Part shown: piece by piece, positions 25,692-33,238 of the stretch
Layout: every line of letters begins with the position of its first letter
Numbering within the stretch: position 1 is the first letter of the stretch
Source of the DNA: Streptomyces rubiginosohelvolus
GTDB lineage: Bacteria > Actinomycetota > Actinomycetes > Streptomycetales > Streptomycetaceae
Length of the DNA stretch: 64,000 nt
Direction: 5' to 3'
Assembly: GCF_014649875.1 (NCBI RefSeq)
Contig: NZ_BMTW01000004.1
Location: forward strand, 310,001 to 374,000
Position numbers and translations under genes: made by a program
Notes under the pieces: generated by a model
Database searches by the model: none
What the model saw: the letters and a program-made list of their open reading frames with translations, nothing else
Told to the model about the DNA's origin: nothing

Positions 25692-27413
25692 TCAGAAGAG
25701 GAAGTAGCGCTGGGCCATGGGCAGTTCCGCCGCCGGGGCCGGCTCGACCGGATCGCCGTCGATGGTGACGGCGAAACTGTCGGGGTCGACGTCGACGCGG
25801 GGCACGGCGTCGTTCTCCCGCATGTCCACCTTGGTGACTCCCCGGGTGCTGGTGATCGGCACGAACGGCTTGTCCAAGGCGAGCCGTTCGGGCAGCCCGT
25901 CCTCGATCGCGGCGGCGGAGATGAAGTTGAACGAACCCCGCGCGGCCGCCCGGCCCAGCGCGCCGAACATCGGCCGGGGCATCACCGGCTGGGGCGTCGG
26001 GATGGAGGCGTTGGCGTCGCCCATCTGCGCGTACGCGATCTGGCCGCCCTTGATGACGGTCTGCGGCTTCACGCCGAAGAACGCCGGGTCCCAGAGCACC
26101 AGGTCGGCGAGCTTGCCGGTCTCCACCGAGCCGATCTCGCCGCCCATGCCCTGGGCGACGGCCGGATTGATGGTGTATTTGGCGACATAGCGACGGACCC
26201 GGTGGTTGTCGGCCCGGCCGTCCCCCGGCAGGGCTCCGCGCCGCTTCTTCATGACGTGGGCGGTCTGCCAGGTCCGCAGGATCACCTCGCCGATACGCCC
26301 CATGGCCTGGGAGTCCGAGGAGATGATCGAGATGGCGCCGAGGTCGTGGAGGATGTCCTCGGCCGCGATCGTGGAGGGCCTGATCCGGGACTCGGCGAAC
26401 GCCAGGTCCTCGGGGACGGCGGGGTTCAGGTGGTGGCAGACCATCAGCATGTCGAGGTGTTCCTCGATGGTGTTGACGGTGTGCGGCCGGGTGGGGTTGG
26501 TCGAGCTGGGCAGGACGTACGGCTCGGAGACCACGCTGATGATGTCGGGCGCGTGCCCGCCGCCCGCCCCCTCGGTGTGGTACGCGTGGATGGTCCGGCC
26601 GGCGATGGCTGCGAGGGTGTCGGCGACGAACCCGGCCTCGTTGAGGGTGTCCGTGTGGATGGCGAGCTGCGCGCCGGTCCGTTCGCAGACGGTGAGGCAG
26701 GCGTCGATGACGGCGGGCGTGGCACCCCAGTCCTCGTGGATCTTGAATCCCAGTGCCCCGCCGCGCAGTTGGGAGTACATGGCGTCCTGCGACATCGTGT
26801 TGCCCTTGCCGAGCAGCCCGATGTTGACGGGGAACGTCTCCAGTGCCTCGAACATCCGGGCCAGATGCCAGGGGCCGGGGGTGACGGTGGTGGCCTTGGT
26901 GCCTTCGGCGGGGCCGGTGCCGCCGCCGACAAGGGTGGTGATGCCGCTGGAGAGTGCCTGGTCGATCAGGGTGGGCGAGATGAAGTGGACGTGGGCGTCG
27001 ACCGCCCCGGCCGTGAGCAGCTTGCCGTTGCCCGCGATGACCTCGGTCTCCGGGCCGATCACCAGGTCGGGGTGGACGCCGTCCATGGTGTCCGGGTTCC
27101 CGGCCTTGCCGATGCCGGTGATCCGGCCGTCCCGGATGCCGATGTCGGCCTTGACGATGCCCCAGTGGTCGATGACGACGGCGCCGGTGATGACGGTGTC
27201 GGGCGCGCCTTCGGCCCGGGTGGTGCGGGCCTGGCCCATGGACTCGCGGATCACCTTGCCGCCGCCGAACACCGCCTCGTCGCCCGCGTTTCCGGGGCCG
27301 CCGGAGCGGTCCTCCTCGATCTCGACGAGCAGATCGGTGTCGGCGAGCCGGATCCGGTCGCCGGTGGTGGGCCCGAACAGGTCGGCGTACACCGCCCGCT
27401 TGAGGTCAGGCAT
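25692..27413 (-). CDS. ureC: Urease alpha subunit UreC
   Basis: The 573-residue catalytic subunit hydrolyses urea to ammonia and carbamate. The nickel ligands are all present: His141 and His143 (DAHVHF), the carbamylated Lys224 (LGFKIHEDW), His253 (AIHTDTL), His279 (HAYHTEG) and Asp367 (SDSQAMG); the mobile flap MVCHHLNP has Cys326 and His327. I place the start at ATG 27413, eight bases after GGAGG; a GTG at 27422 is too close to that site. It overlaps the ureB end by 8 bases. Confidence 0.98.
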   Translation of the reverse strand: MPDLKRAVYADLFGPTTGDRIRLADTDLLVEIEEDRSGGPGNAGDEAVFGGGKVIRESMGQARTTRAEGAPDTVITGAVVIDHWGIVKADIGIRDGRITGIGKAGNPDTMDGVHPDLVIGPETEVIAGNGKLLTAGAVDAHVHFISPTLIDQALSSGITTLVGGGTGPAEGTKATTVTPGPWHLARMFEALETFPVNIGLLGKGNTMSQDAMYSQLRGGALGFKIHEDWGATPAVIDACLTVCERTGAQLAIHTDTLNEAGFVADTLAAIAGRTIHAYHTEGAGGGHAPDIISVVSEPYVLPSSTNPTRPHTVNTIEEHLDMLMVCHHLNPAVPEDLAFAESRIRPSTIAAEDILHDLGAISIISSDSQAMGRIGEVILRTWQTAHVMKKRRGALPGDGRADNHRVRRYVAKYTINPAVAQGMGGEIGSVETGKLADLVLWDPAFFGVKPQTVIKGGQIAYAQMGDANASIPTPQPVMPRPMFGALGRAAARGSFNFISAAAIEDGLPERLALDKPFVPITSTRGVTKVDMRENDAVPRVDVDPDSFAVTIDGDPVEPAPAAELPMAQRYFLF

Positions 27414-27717
27414 CGAGGGCACCTCCGGTTTCGCCGCGCAGGCCGGGGACGACGCGGCGGCCGGCGAGGGGGACGAGTTCGACGTCGGCGGGGATGCCGG
27501 GTTCGAAGCGGACCGCCGTGCCGGCGGCGATGTTCAGCCGCAGGCCGTGGGCGGCGGCGCGGTCGAAGTGCAGCCCGGGGTTGGCCTCGGCGAAGTGGTA
27601 GTGGGAGCCGACCTGGACGGGGCGGTCGGCGGCGTTGAGGACGGTGAGGCGGGTGACCGCCCGCCCCTCGTTGACGGGGATGTCCCCGTCCCCGTACAGG
27701 ATCTCTCCGGGAATCAT
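27406..27717 (-). CDS. ureB: Urease beta subunit UreB
   Basis: A 103-residue structural subunit beginning [19 protein letters not shown] and holding [18 protein letters not shown], both standard for UreB. It packs against UreC in the trimeric enzyme. ATG 27717 has GGGGGAG five bases upstream and lies 13 bases after the ureA stop; its own end overlaps ureC. Confidence 0.97.
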   Translation of the reverse strand: MIPGEILYGDGDIPVNEGRAVTRLTVLNAADRPVQVGSHYHFAEANPGLHFDRAAAHGLRLNIAAGTAVRFEPGIPADVELVPLAGRRVVPGLRGETGGALDA

Positions 27718-27730
27718 CGGCGCTCCCCCG

Positions 27731-28033
<303 letters not shown>

Positions 28034-28091
28034 GCTTCCACCTCATCGTCTTCCGCCCGGTTCCTGGCTCCGGACGCAGCGGGACCCTATC

Positions 28092-28116
28092 CCCGTTCAA
28101 CAACTCGTTGAACGGG
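28092..28116. promoter_or_regulatory. 25-bp inverted repeat upstream of ureA
   Basis: CCCGTTCAAC-AACTC-GTTGAACGGG is a perfect 10-bp inverted repeat, 59 bases upstream of the ureA start. Such a site could be an operator for a dimeric repressor or a leader hairpin. It does not match the direct repeats in front of the neighbouring tetR gene, so another regulator may bind here. Confidence 0.65.
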
Positions 28117-28157
28117 AACGGAGGTCTCGCGACCAGGCATTGCACGTTAGGGCGGAA

Positions 28158-28176
28158 GTTTTTCCATTGCGTTAAC
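28158..28176 (-). promoter_or_regulatory. Possible GlnR box upstream of ureA
   Basis: On the minus strand GTTAAC-GCAATG-GAAAAAC resembles one half of the GlnR pattern gTnAc-N6-GaAAc, with mismatches at two positions. It overlaps the end of the tetR gene, 125 bases upstream of ureA. Urease is a known nitrogen-regulated GlnR target in Streptomyces, which makes the site plausible but not proven. Confidence 0.35.
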
Positions 28177-28792
28177 TGATCTTTTGCGGGGTGATGGACA
28201 TCAGCCCGCGCAACCCCTTCTCCACCACCTCGGGGCGCACGTCCCCGAAGAGCGCCTCCTGGACGAGGAAGCCCTGCGCCACCGCGATCATCGTGCGCGC
28301 CACGTCTTCGCCGGACACGTCGCCCTCCAGGATCCCGGCGGAGCGGTAGGCGTCGACGAGCTTCGCCCAGGCGACGCGCATGGAGGCGTAGCCCTCGCCG
28401 AGGAGGGTGGCGAGGCGTTCGTTGCGCAGCGTCTCGGACCAGAGCTGGACCACGAGCGCGGCGAACGTACGACGCCGCAGTCCGTACACCTGACCCCCGA
28501 GCACGCCGCCGAGCGCCCGGCTGAGCAGCACGTCCGGGGTGGGCGGCGGCGTCATACGGGAAGCCTCCTCGAAGGAGCCGCGAATGACGCCGAAGGTCTC
28601 CTCGGTGATGGCCGCGATGATGTCCTCCTTGCCGGGGAAGTAGCGGTAGACCGCTCCGGCGGACAGGCCCACTTCCTTGAGGACGTCCTGCATGGACGTG
28701 CCGTGGAATCCGTTGCGGGCGAAGCAGCGCGCCGCGCCGTCGAGGATCTGACGGCGGCGGGCGTCGAGGTGTTCCTGGGATACACGGGCCAT
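28172..28792 (-). CDS. TetR family transcriptional regulator (beside membrane protein)
   Basis: A 206-residue TetR protein; the helix-turn-helix is about 13-59 (RQILDGAARCFARNGFHGTS...GLSAGAVYRYFPGKEDIIAAI), and the remainder is the ligand-binding domain. Its start is ATG 28792. Two 20-base direct repeats lie in the divergent promoter region with the membrane protein gene, which it most likely controls together with itself. It is read toward the urease operon, but the 138-base gap with a separate inverted repeat argues against a simple common operon. Confidence 0.88.
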   Translation of the reverse strand: MARVSQEHLDARRRQILDGAARCFARNGFHGTSMQDVLKEVGLSAGAVYRYFPGKEDIIAAITEETFGVIRGSFEEASRMTPPPTPDVLLSRALGGVLGGQVYGLRRRTFAALVVQLWSETLRNERLATLLGEGYASMRVAWAKLVDAYRSAGILEGDVSGEDVARTMIAVAQGFLVQEALFGDVRPEVVEKGLRGLMSITPQKIS

Positions 28793-28802
28793 GGCCTCAA
28801 TC

Positions 28803-28880
28803 TAAAACGAACGTTCCTTCTTGACAATCGAACGAGGCGTGCGGACAGTGGGGGTCAGCGTAAAACGAACGATCCTTCTT
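28803..28880. promoter_or_regulatory. Two direct repeats between tetR and membrane protein gene
   Basis: TAAAACGAACG(T/A)TCCTTCTT occurs at 28803-28822 and 28861-28880, identical in 19 of 20 positions and 58 bases apart. The first contains the self-complementary GAACGTTC. One copy is next to each divergent promoter, the expected arrangement for TetR sites controlling both genes. Confidence 0.75.
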
Positions 28881-28928
28881 TTTGAGCTCCTGCCCGTCGC
28901 CTGCCCGTCGCACGAATCGAGGCCCCTC

Positions 28929-29918
28929 ATGTCCACCGCACCCAACCGCCGCGCGGTAGCGGTGATCCTGCTGATCCCCCTGATGGTGACTCTCGCCCTC
29001 TGGGCCTTCGCCTGGCCCGCCGCCCGGATCGCGCCGCGCGACCTCCCGGTCGGCGTGGCGGGCGCGGCGCCGGCCGCCCAGCAGCTGGAGCAGCGGTTCG
29101 AGCAGCGCGAGGGCGCCTTCGAGGTGCACCGTTACGCCGACGAGGCCGCCGCCCGGGCCGCGATCGAGGACCGGGTCGTATACGGAGCGGTCGTCGCCAC
29201 CCCGCAGGGGCCGCACCTGCTCACCGCGTCGGCGGCGAGCCCCGTCGTCTCCCAGCTGCTGCGCGAGGCCGTGACCGCGTCCGCCCCGAAGGGCACGCAG
29301 GTCGAGGTCACCGATGTGGTCGCCGCACCGCCCGGGGATCCGCGTGGCAGTGCGCTCGGCGCGAGCGTCCTGCCCTTGGCCCTGGCGGGAATGGCGGCCG
29401 GAGCCGTCGTCACCCTCATGGGGCTGCGCGGGGCGCGCGGCGTGTTGACCCTGCTGGCGGCATCCGCACTGGTGGGGCTCGCCGCCACGGCCGTGACGCA
29501 CAGCTGGCTCGGCGTGATCACGGGCGACTGGTGGACGGAGGCGGGGGTGCTCGCGCTCACCGTGCTGGCCATCGGTTCGGCGGTGGCGGGGCTCGCCGCC
29601 CTGTTCGGGCCGCGCGGTATCGGACTCGGCGCCCTGCTGATGGTCCTGCTGGGCAACTCCTTCTCCGGCGTCACCAGCGCACCGCAGCTGCTGCCCGAGC
29701 CCGTCGGGGCGATCGGCCAATGGCTTCCGCCGGGCGCGGGGGGTTCCCTGCTCCGCTCGGTCGCCTTCTTCGACGGGAGCGCGGCGGGCGGGCCCCTCCT
29801 GACGCTCTCGCTGTGGTCGGCCCTCGGACTGGCGGCGGTGCTGCTCGCCCGGCGGACGCCGAAGCCCGCCGCACCGACGCCCGCCGAGCCCGCCCGGGAG
29901 CCGGCCCTGACCGGCTGA
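28929..29918 (+). CDS. YhgE/Pip-like integral membrane protein
   Basis: A 329-residue protein with one N-terminal membrane helix (VAVILLIPLMVTLALWAFAWPAA), an extracytoplasmic domain of about 110 residues, then five to six membrane helices from residue 140. This layout, with IAPRDLPVGVAG following the first helix, is seen in YhgE/Pip-like and ABC-2-type export proteins. It has no ATPase partner here. The likely regulator is the divergent TetR, which suggests an efflux role; this is inference. ATG 28929 is preceded by a weak CGAGG; the frame extends upstream without a site. Confidence 0.75.
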   Translation: MSTAPNRRAVAVILLIPLMVTLALWAFAWPAARIAPRDLPVGVAGAAPAAQQLEQRFEQREGAFEVHRYADEAAARAAIEDRVVYGAVVATPQGPHLLTASAASPVVSQLLREAVTASAPKGTQVEVTDVVAAPPGDPRGSALGASVLPLALAGMAAGAVVTLMGLRGARGVLTLLAASALVGLAATAVTHSWLGVITGDWWTEAGVLALTVLAIGSAVAGLAALFGPRGIGLGALLMVLLGNSFSGVTSAPQLLPEPVGAIGQWLPPGAGGSLLRSVAFFDGSAAGGPLLTLSLWSALGLAAVLLARRTPKPAAPTPAEPAREPALTG

Positions 29919-29939
29919 GCCCCGGGTCCGGACGCGCCG

Positions 29940-29975
29940 AGCCGGGTGCCCCTCATTGAGGAGGGGCACCCGGCT
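29940..29975. terminator. Hairpin terminator
   Basis: A perfect 15-bp stem (AGCCGGGTGCCCCTC and its complement) with a 6-base loop starts 22 bases after the membrane protein stop; it can also end the minus-strand antitoxin transcript. Confidence 0.92.
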
Positions 29976-29985
29976 CTGTCCTGTC

Positions 29986-30033
29986 GCGGGCGCGCTCCGG
30001 CGCGGGCGCGCTCCGGCGCGGGCGCCGTCCGGT
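29986..30033. repeat. Tandem 16-bp repeat
   Basis: GCGGGCGCGCTCCGGC occurs perfectly at 29986-30001 and 30002-30017, followed by a degenerate third copy to 30033. It lies between the terminator and the antitoxin stop codon. Confidence 0.85.
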
Positions 30034-30040
30034 CCGGGCG

Positions 30041-30337
30041 TCAGGCGTCCCGGCCGTTGCCGTTGCCGTCGTGAGGGCGGTGCTCGGCGGCGATACCGAA
30101 CCTGCGCCGTTCGCCCTGAGCGGAGGGCGCGGAGTTGATCGAGGAGACCGAGCTGATCACCTGCTCCTCGGTAGCAGCCTCCTCCGCTTCGAGTCGTTGC
30201 AGGTCAGCGGCGGAAACCAGCGCGATGAGGGGCTTGCCGTGCCGTGTCACCACGACGCGTTCGCCGCCGTAGACGACGCGGTTGATCAGTTCGGCGAGCT
30301 CCGCCCGTGCTTGCGTCACCGGAATCTCGTAGGCCAT
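30041..30337 (-). CDS. Phd/YefM family antitoxin, no adjacent toxin
   Basis: A 98-residue protein that opens MAYEIPVTQARAELAELINRVVYGGERVVVTRHGKPLIALV, a textbook Phd/YefM fold covering the first 55 residues; the tail is Glu-, Ser- and Asn/Gly-rich and would be flexible. I start at ATG 30337 as in homologues; ATGs at 30346 and 30349 are alternatives. No Doc-, YoeB- or PIN-like toxin gene is present on either side: downstream is a repeat and a terminator, upstream is the divergent clpP paralogue. It may be an orphan antitoxin or a regulator. Confidence 0.85.
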   Translation of the reverse strand: MAYEIPVTQARAELAELINRVVYGGERVVVTRHGKPLIALVSAADLQRLEAEEAATEEQVISSVSSINSAPSAQGERRRFGIAAEHRPHDGNGNGRDA

Positions 30338-30356
30338 AGTCACCATCATAACCTTC

Positions 30357-30371
30357 TGTACGTCCTGTACA
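30357..30371. promoter_or_regulatory. YefM-type operator (TGTAC inverted repeat)
   Basis: TGTACG at 30357-30362 and TGTACA at 30366-30371 give TGTAC-N5-GTACA. TGTACA is the core hexamer of characterised YefM-YoeB operators. It lies 20 bases upstream of the antitoxin ATG and may also affect the divergent clpP. Confidence 0.65.
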
Positions 30372-30429
30372 TTTTTTACGGATGGCCGGACCCCCAGACG
30401 GATGGTCAGCTCCAGGAGAGAGGCACGCC

Positions 30430-31035
30430 ATGATCCGCCCCGTCGCCCGCTACGTCCTTCCCGAGTTCACCGAGCGCACCGCGACCGGAACCCGGACCCA
30501 GGACCCGTACTCCAAGCTGCTGTCCGAGCGGATCGTCTTCCTCGGGAGCCCGATCGACGACACCGCAGCGAGCGATCTCATCGCCCAGCTCATGTACCTG
30601 GAGCACGCCGATCCGGACCGGCCCCTGTCGCTGTACATCAACTCCCCCGGCGGTTCGTTCCAGGCGATGGCGGCGGTCTACGACACGATGCAGTTCCTGA
30701 CCTGCGAGGTGGAGACCTTCTGCCTGGGGCAGGCCGGCTCCTACGCGGCGGCCCTGCTGGCGGCCGGGGCGAAGGGGCGGCGACATGCACTGCCCGGCGC
30801 ACGGGTAGTCATTCAGCAGCCCGCACTGGAGGAGCCGATGCGGGGCCAGCCGTCCGACCTGGAGATCCACGCGCGCGAACTGGTGCGCACCCGCGAGATG
30901 TTCGCGGCCATGCTGGTCCGGCACACGGGCCGGACCGCGGAGCAGGTCACCGCCGACATCGAGCGCGACACCATCCTCGACGCGAAGGGCGCCCTCGCCC
31001 ACGGGCTGGTCGACCACGTCGTGGAGAACCGCTGA
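30430..31035 (+). CDS. clpP: ClpP-like serine protease subunit with His-to-Gln change
   Basis: The 201-residue protein aligns throughout with ClpP. The nucleophile is Ser104 in [19 protein letters not shown], and the acid is probably Asp180 in [21 protein letters not shown]. At the catalytic His position, where ClpP has I-H-Q-P, this protein reads V-V-I-Q-Q-P (Gln129). It therefore may be inactive alone and work in a mixed ring with another ClpP. Streptomyces have several clpP paralogues, and this solitary copy is likely one of the accessory types. ATG 30430 follows GGAGAGAGG eight bases upstream. A small gene follows after 51 bases. Confidence 0.88.
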   Translation: MIRPVARYVLPEFTERTATGTRTQDPYSKLLSERIVFLGSPIDDTAASDLIAQLMYLEHADPDRPLSLYINSPGGSFQAMAAVYDTMQFLTCEVETFCLGQAGSYAAALLAAGAKGRRHALPGARVVIQQPALEEPMRGQPSDLEIHARELVRTREMFAAMLVRHTGRTAEQVTADIERDTILDAKGALAHGLVDHVVENR

Positions 31036-31086
31036 CCCATCCGGCCGCCGTGCGACCGGCGCCGTACGACGCGAGGTGAAACGCCG

Positions 31087-31407
31087 ATGGAGCCACCCGA
31101 GTTCCCGCCCCTGCCCGCGCTGACCCGCGCCGAGGGCGAGTTCGTCGACTGCTATCTGGCCGTGCTCGACCAGGTGGGCCGGATCAACCCCGCGCACGGC
31201 GGCGACACCTACAGCGCGCTGCGGGCCGCCCAGGCCCTGGCCTCCGGGGCGGCGGCCCTGCGCGACGCCCTGGCCCTGATGCACGAGCGCGGCGAGTCAC
31301 GGCTCCACGCCGCCACCCTGGCGCGGGCCCTGCGTGTCCTGGACGGGGAGCGCAGGGCGGGCCGGGTCGCGATGCCTCCGCCAGTGGACCGACCTCCGGT
31401 GAACTGA
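31087..31407 (+). CDS. Conserved hypothetical protein after clpP
   Basis: A 106-residue, mostly helical protein (LTRAEGEFVDCYLAVLDQVG...YSALRAAQALASGAAALRDALALMHERG) with a Pro-rich beginning and end. I do not recognise the family. GAGGTGAA lies seven bases before ATG 31087, and the codon use is normal. Being 51 bases behind clpP on the same strand it could be cotranscribed and serve as a ClpP partner or adaptor, but nothing in the sequence shows this. Confidence 0.65.
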   Translation: MEPPEFPPLPALTRAEGEFVDCYLAVLDQVGRINPAHGGDTYSALRAAQALASGAAALRDALALMHERGESRLHAATLARALRVLDGERRAGRVAMPPPVDRPPVN

Positions 31408-31770
31408 CCCGCAGTGAACTGACCCGCCCGGCGCGCCGGGAGCGCCTTACGGGAGCGGACCGGTCGGGCCACCGCACGACACGCCCGACCCCGCGATCAC
31501 ATTCCCTCGCTCGTTCGGCGTAGGTCATCACCCGCACGAGCGACGGCCCAACTTGCATCCGGAGCGCAGCCCGTACTCGAAATGCATCCTTTCGTCCCTG
31601 GTACGAGGGTGTGCGCCGGGCTCGTCGGCGAGCGCGAATCAGGCCTGTCCACCTGAATGGATCAGTGGTGAGGAGACTCACAAATCGCCGTTTCAGCTCG
31701 GAAATCCGGCACGGAGTGCGTCAAGATCCCTGGGACGACAAGCCCCCGCCGCCGCGGCGGGGCGGTCCGG
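31408..31770. other. Gene-free promoter and leader region
   Basis: No convincing coding sequence here: codon bias is lost in all frames and no ribosome site precedes any start. The heptamer TGCATCC occurs twice (about 31555 and 31583). The promoter for the riboswitch and cell-wall hydrolase is probably in the second half, but I cannot place its -35/-10 boxes with confidence. Confidence 0.5.
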
Positions 31771-31948
31771 GCGGACGCCGAGTCCTGCCGCCGCCCGGAT
31801 GACTGGTCGACAGAAGTGGATCGGCAGGAGTGGAGGACCCGAGCACAACGGGCCGACCGGGAGACCGGGAAGCCCTCGGGGTGAAGCCGCGACGCGGCCG
31901 GGCAACTTCGCCAGCCCGAACCCGACAGGTCATCCTTCACAGGCGGCT
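31771..31948 (+). ncRNA. c-di-AMP (ydaO/yuaA) riboswitch
   Basis: The leader of the NlpC/P60 gene contains the ydaO-type conserved blocks in order: GCCGAGTCCTGCCGCC near 31778, GGATGACTGGTCGACAGA near 31797, GGGGTGAAGCCGC near 31877, and CCGAACCCGACAGG with TCATCC and ACAGGCGGC at the 3' end. Riboswitches of this class control cell-wall hydrolases in Streptomyces and usually turn genes off when c-di-AMP is high. Boundaries are approximate; the element ends about 16 bases before the start codon, close to the ribosome site. Confidence 0.85.
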
Positions 31949-31963
31949 GACGAAGGGTTGCGC

Positions 31964-32437
31964 ATGTCTGCGCAGGTTCATGTCCCGTCTCTGTTCGCCC
32001 GGGTCGGTACGGCTTCGGCGCTCACCCTGGCCGTGACGTCCTCGATGCTGGCGCCCGGTCTGGTGAGTGATGCCGAGGCCGCCACCGCCCACTCGACGAA
32101 GGCCCTGAAGGTCGCCGCGTCGAAGAAGGGGGCTCCCTACAAGTACGGAGCGGCGGGTCCCAGCCGCTTCGACTGTTCGGGGCTGACGCTCTACTCGTTC
32201 AAGAAGGCCGGCAAGAAGCTTCCCCGCACGGCACAGCAGCAGTACAACAAGACCCGCCATATCGCGAAGTCGCAGCGTAAACGCGGCGACCTCGTCTTCT
32301 TCCATTCGGGGCGCAGCGTCTACCACGTGGGCATCTACGCCGGGGCCGGGAAGATCTGGCACTCCCCCAAATCGGGGGACGTGGTGCGACTGGCGAAAAT
32401 CTGGTCCAAGAGCGTCTGGTACGGACGGGTCCGCTGA
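31964..32437 (+). CDS. Secreted NlpC/P60 peptidoglycan endopeptidase
   Basis: A 157-residue exported cysteine peptidase that cuts peptide stems of the cell wall. A signal peptide covers about residues 1-39 (cut after Ala-Glu-Ala), then a single NlpC/P60 domain carries Cys71 (RFDCSGLT), His121 (YHVGIYAG) and His133 (WHSPKSG). There is no LysM or SH3 domain, so binding to the wall may rely on the basic surface (many Lys/Arg). ATG 31964 follows GAAGGG six bases upstream. The c-di-AMP riboswitch directly upstream is the probable control. Confidence 0.93.
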   Translation: MSAQVHVPSLFARVGTASALTLAVTSSMLAPGLVSDAEAATAHSTKALKVAASKKGAPYKYGAAGPSRFDCSGLTLYSFKKAGKKLPRTAQQQYNKTRHIAKSQRKRGDLVFFHSGRSVYHVGIYAGAGKIWHSPKSGDVVRLAKIWSKSVWYGRVR

Positions 32438-32492
32438 CCCACCGACCGGACGCTCTTCCCTTGCGGGCACCCGCCCCTGCCGCGCTCCGCTC

Positions 32493-33164
32493 TCAGCGCA
32501 GCAGCGGGCCGGTGACCAGGGCGAGTCCGAGTCCGGTGAGCGCCACCCCGCTGCCGCCCTCGATGGCGCGGGCGGTACGCGGGCGGCGCAGCCACCGGCC
32601 CAGCCGGTCCACGAGCAGGGCGACGGCCGGGAACCAGATCAGCGCCAGCACCACCACCAGGGCCGCGAGCAACAGGGTCCTGGGCAGCGGCGGCTGACCG
32701 TCGGGTACGAACTGCGGCAGCAGGCTGAGGAAGAGGACCGGGGCCTTCGGGTTGAGCGCGTTGGTCAGGAAACCCTGGCGCACCGCGCGTCCGAACTCCC
32801 TGGGCGCGGGCCGCTCCGGCTCACCCTCCGGAGCACCTTCCGGCGCCCCCGAAGGGGTACCGGTTCCGTCCTGCGCCGGGCGGCGGCGGATCGCGTACAG
32901 CGCGCTGAGCCCGAGGTAGAGGACGTACGCGCCGCCGAGCAGCTGGACGGTGCGGAAGAGCACGGGCATCGTCACCAGCACCGCGGCGAGTCCGGCGACC
33001 GCGAGGGCGGTGTGCACCAGCAGTCCCCCGGCTACGCCGAGCGCCGAGGCCAGGCCCGCGGTGCGCGAGGCCAGGGCGTTGCGTACGACGACGGTGAAGT
33101 CGGCGCCGGGCAGCGCGACCATGCCGGCGGCGACCCCGGTGAAGGCGATCAGTTGTGCGTCCAT
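32493..33164 (-). CDS. LysE/RhtB family amino-acid exporter
   Basis: A 223-residue membrane protein with about six helices. PGADFTVVVRNALASRTAGLASALGVAGG near the N-terminus and GFLTNALNPKAPVLFLSLLPQF in the middle are the LysE/RhtB signatures; the linker between holds a Pro/Glu-rich cytoplasmic loop (about 98-122). It probably exports an amino acid or analogue. ATG 33164 follows AAGGTGG; a GTG at 33173 is the alternative. A LysR gene is divergent and probably controls it. Confidence 0.9.
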   Translation of the reverse strand: MDAQLIAFTGVAAGMVALPGADFTVVVRNALASRTAGLASALGVAGGLLVHTALAVAGLAAVLVTMPVLFRTVQLLGGAYVLYLGLSALYAIRRRPAQDGTGTPSGAPEGAPEGEPERPAPREFGRAVRQGFLTNALNPKAPVLFLSLLPQFVPDGQPPLPRTLLLAALVVVLALIWFPAVALLVDRLGRWLRRPRTARAIEGGSGVALTGLGLALVTGPLLR

Positions 33165-33188
33165 GAGGTCCACCTTGGACCTGCGGAG

Positions 33189-33229
33189 CCTTTAGCGTGT
33201 ACTTGCAATCTTCTGGGTCTGCCTAAAGG
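33189..33229. promoter_or_regulatory. Inverted repeat in the lysE/lysR divergent promoter
   Basis: CCTTTAG (33189-33195) and CTAAAGG (33223-33229) form an inverted repeat spanning 41 bases, which covers most of the 74-base gap. The arrangement fits a LysR-regulated divergent promoter, with one arm by each start. Confidence 0.5.
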
Positions 33230-33238
33230 AACGCTTTC

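Noticed and set aside
31553..31963. N-terminal extension of the NlpC/P60 protein (frame open from 31553)
   Set aside because: This stretch holds the riboswitch and lacks codon bias; the signal peptide begins at 31964.
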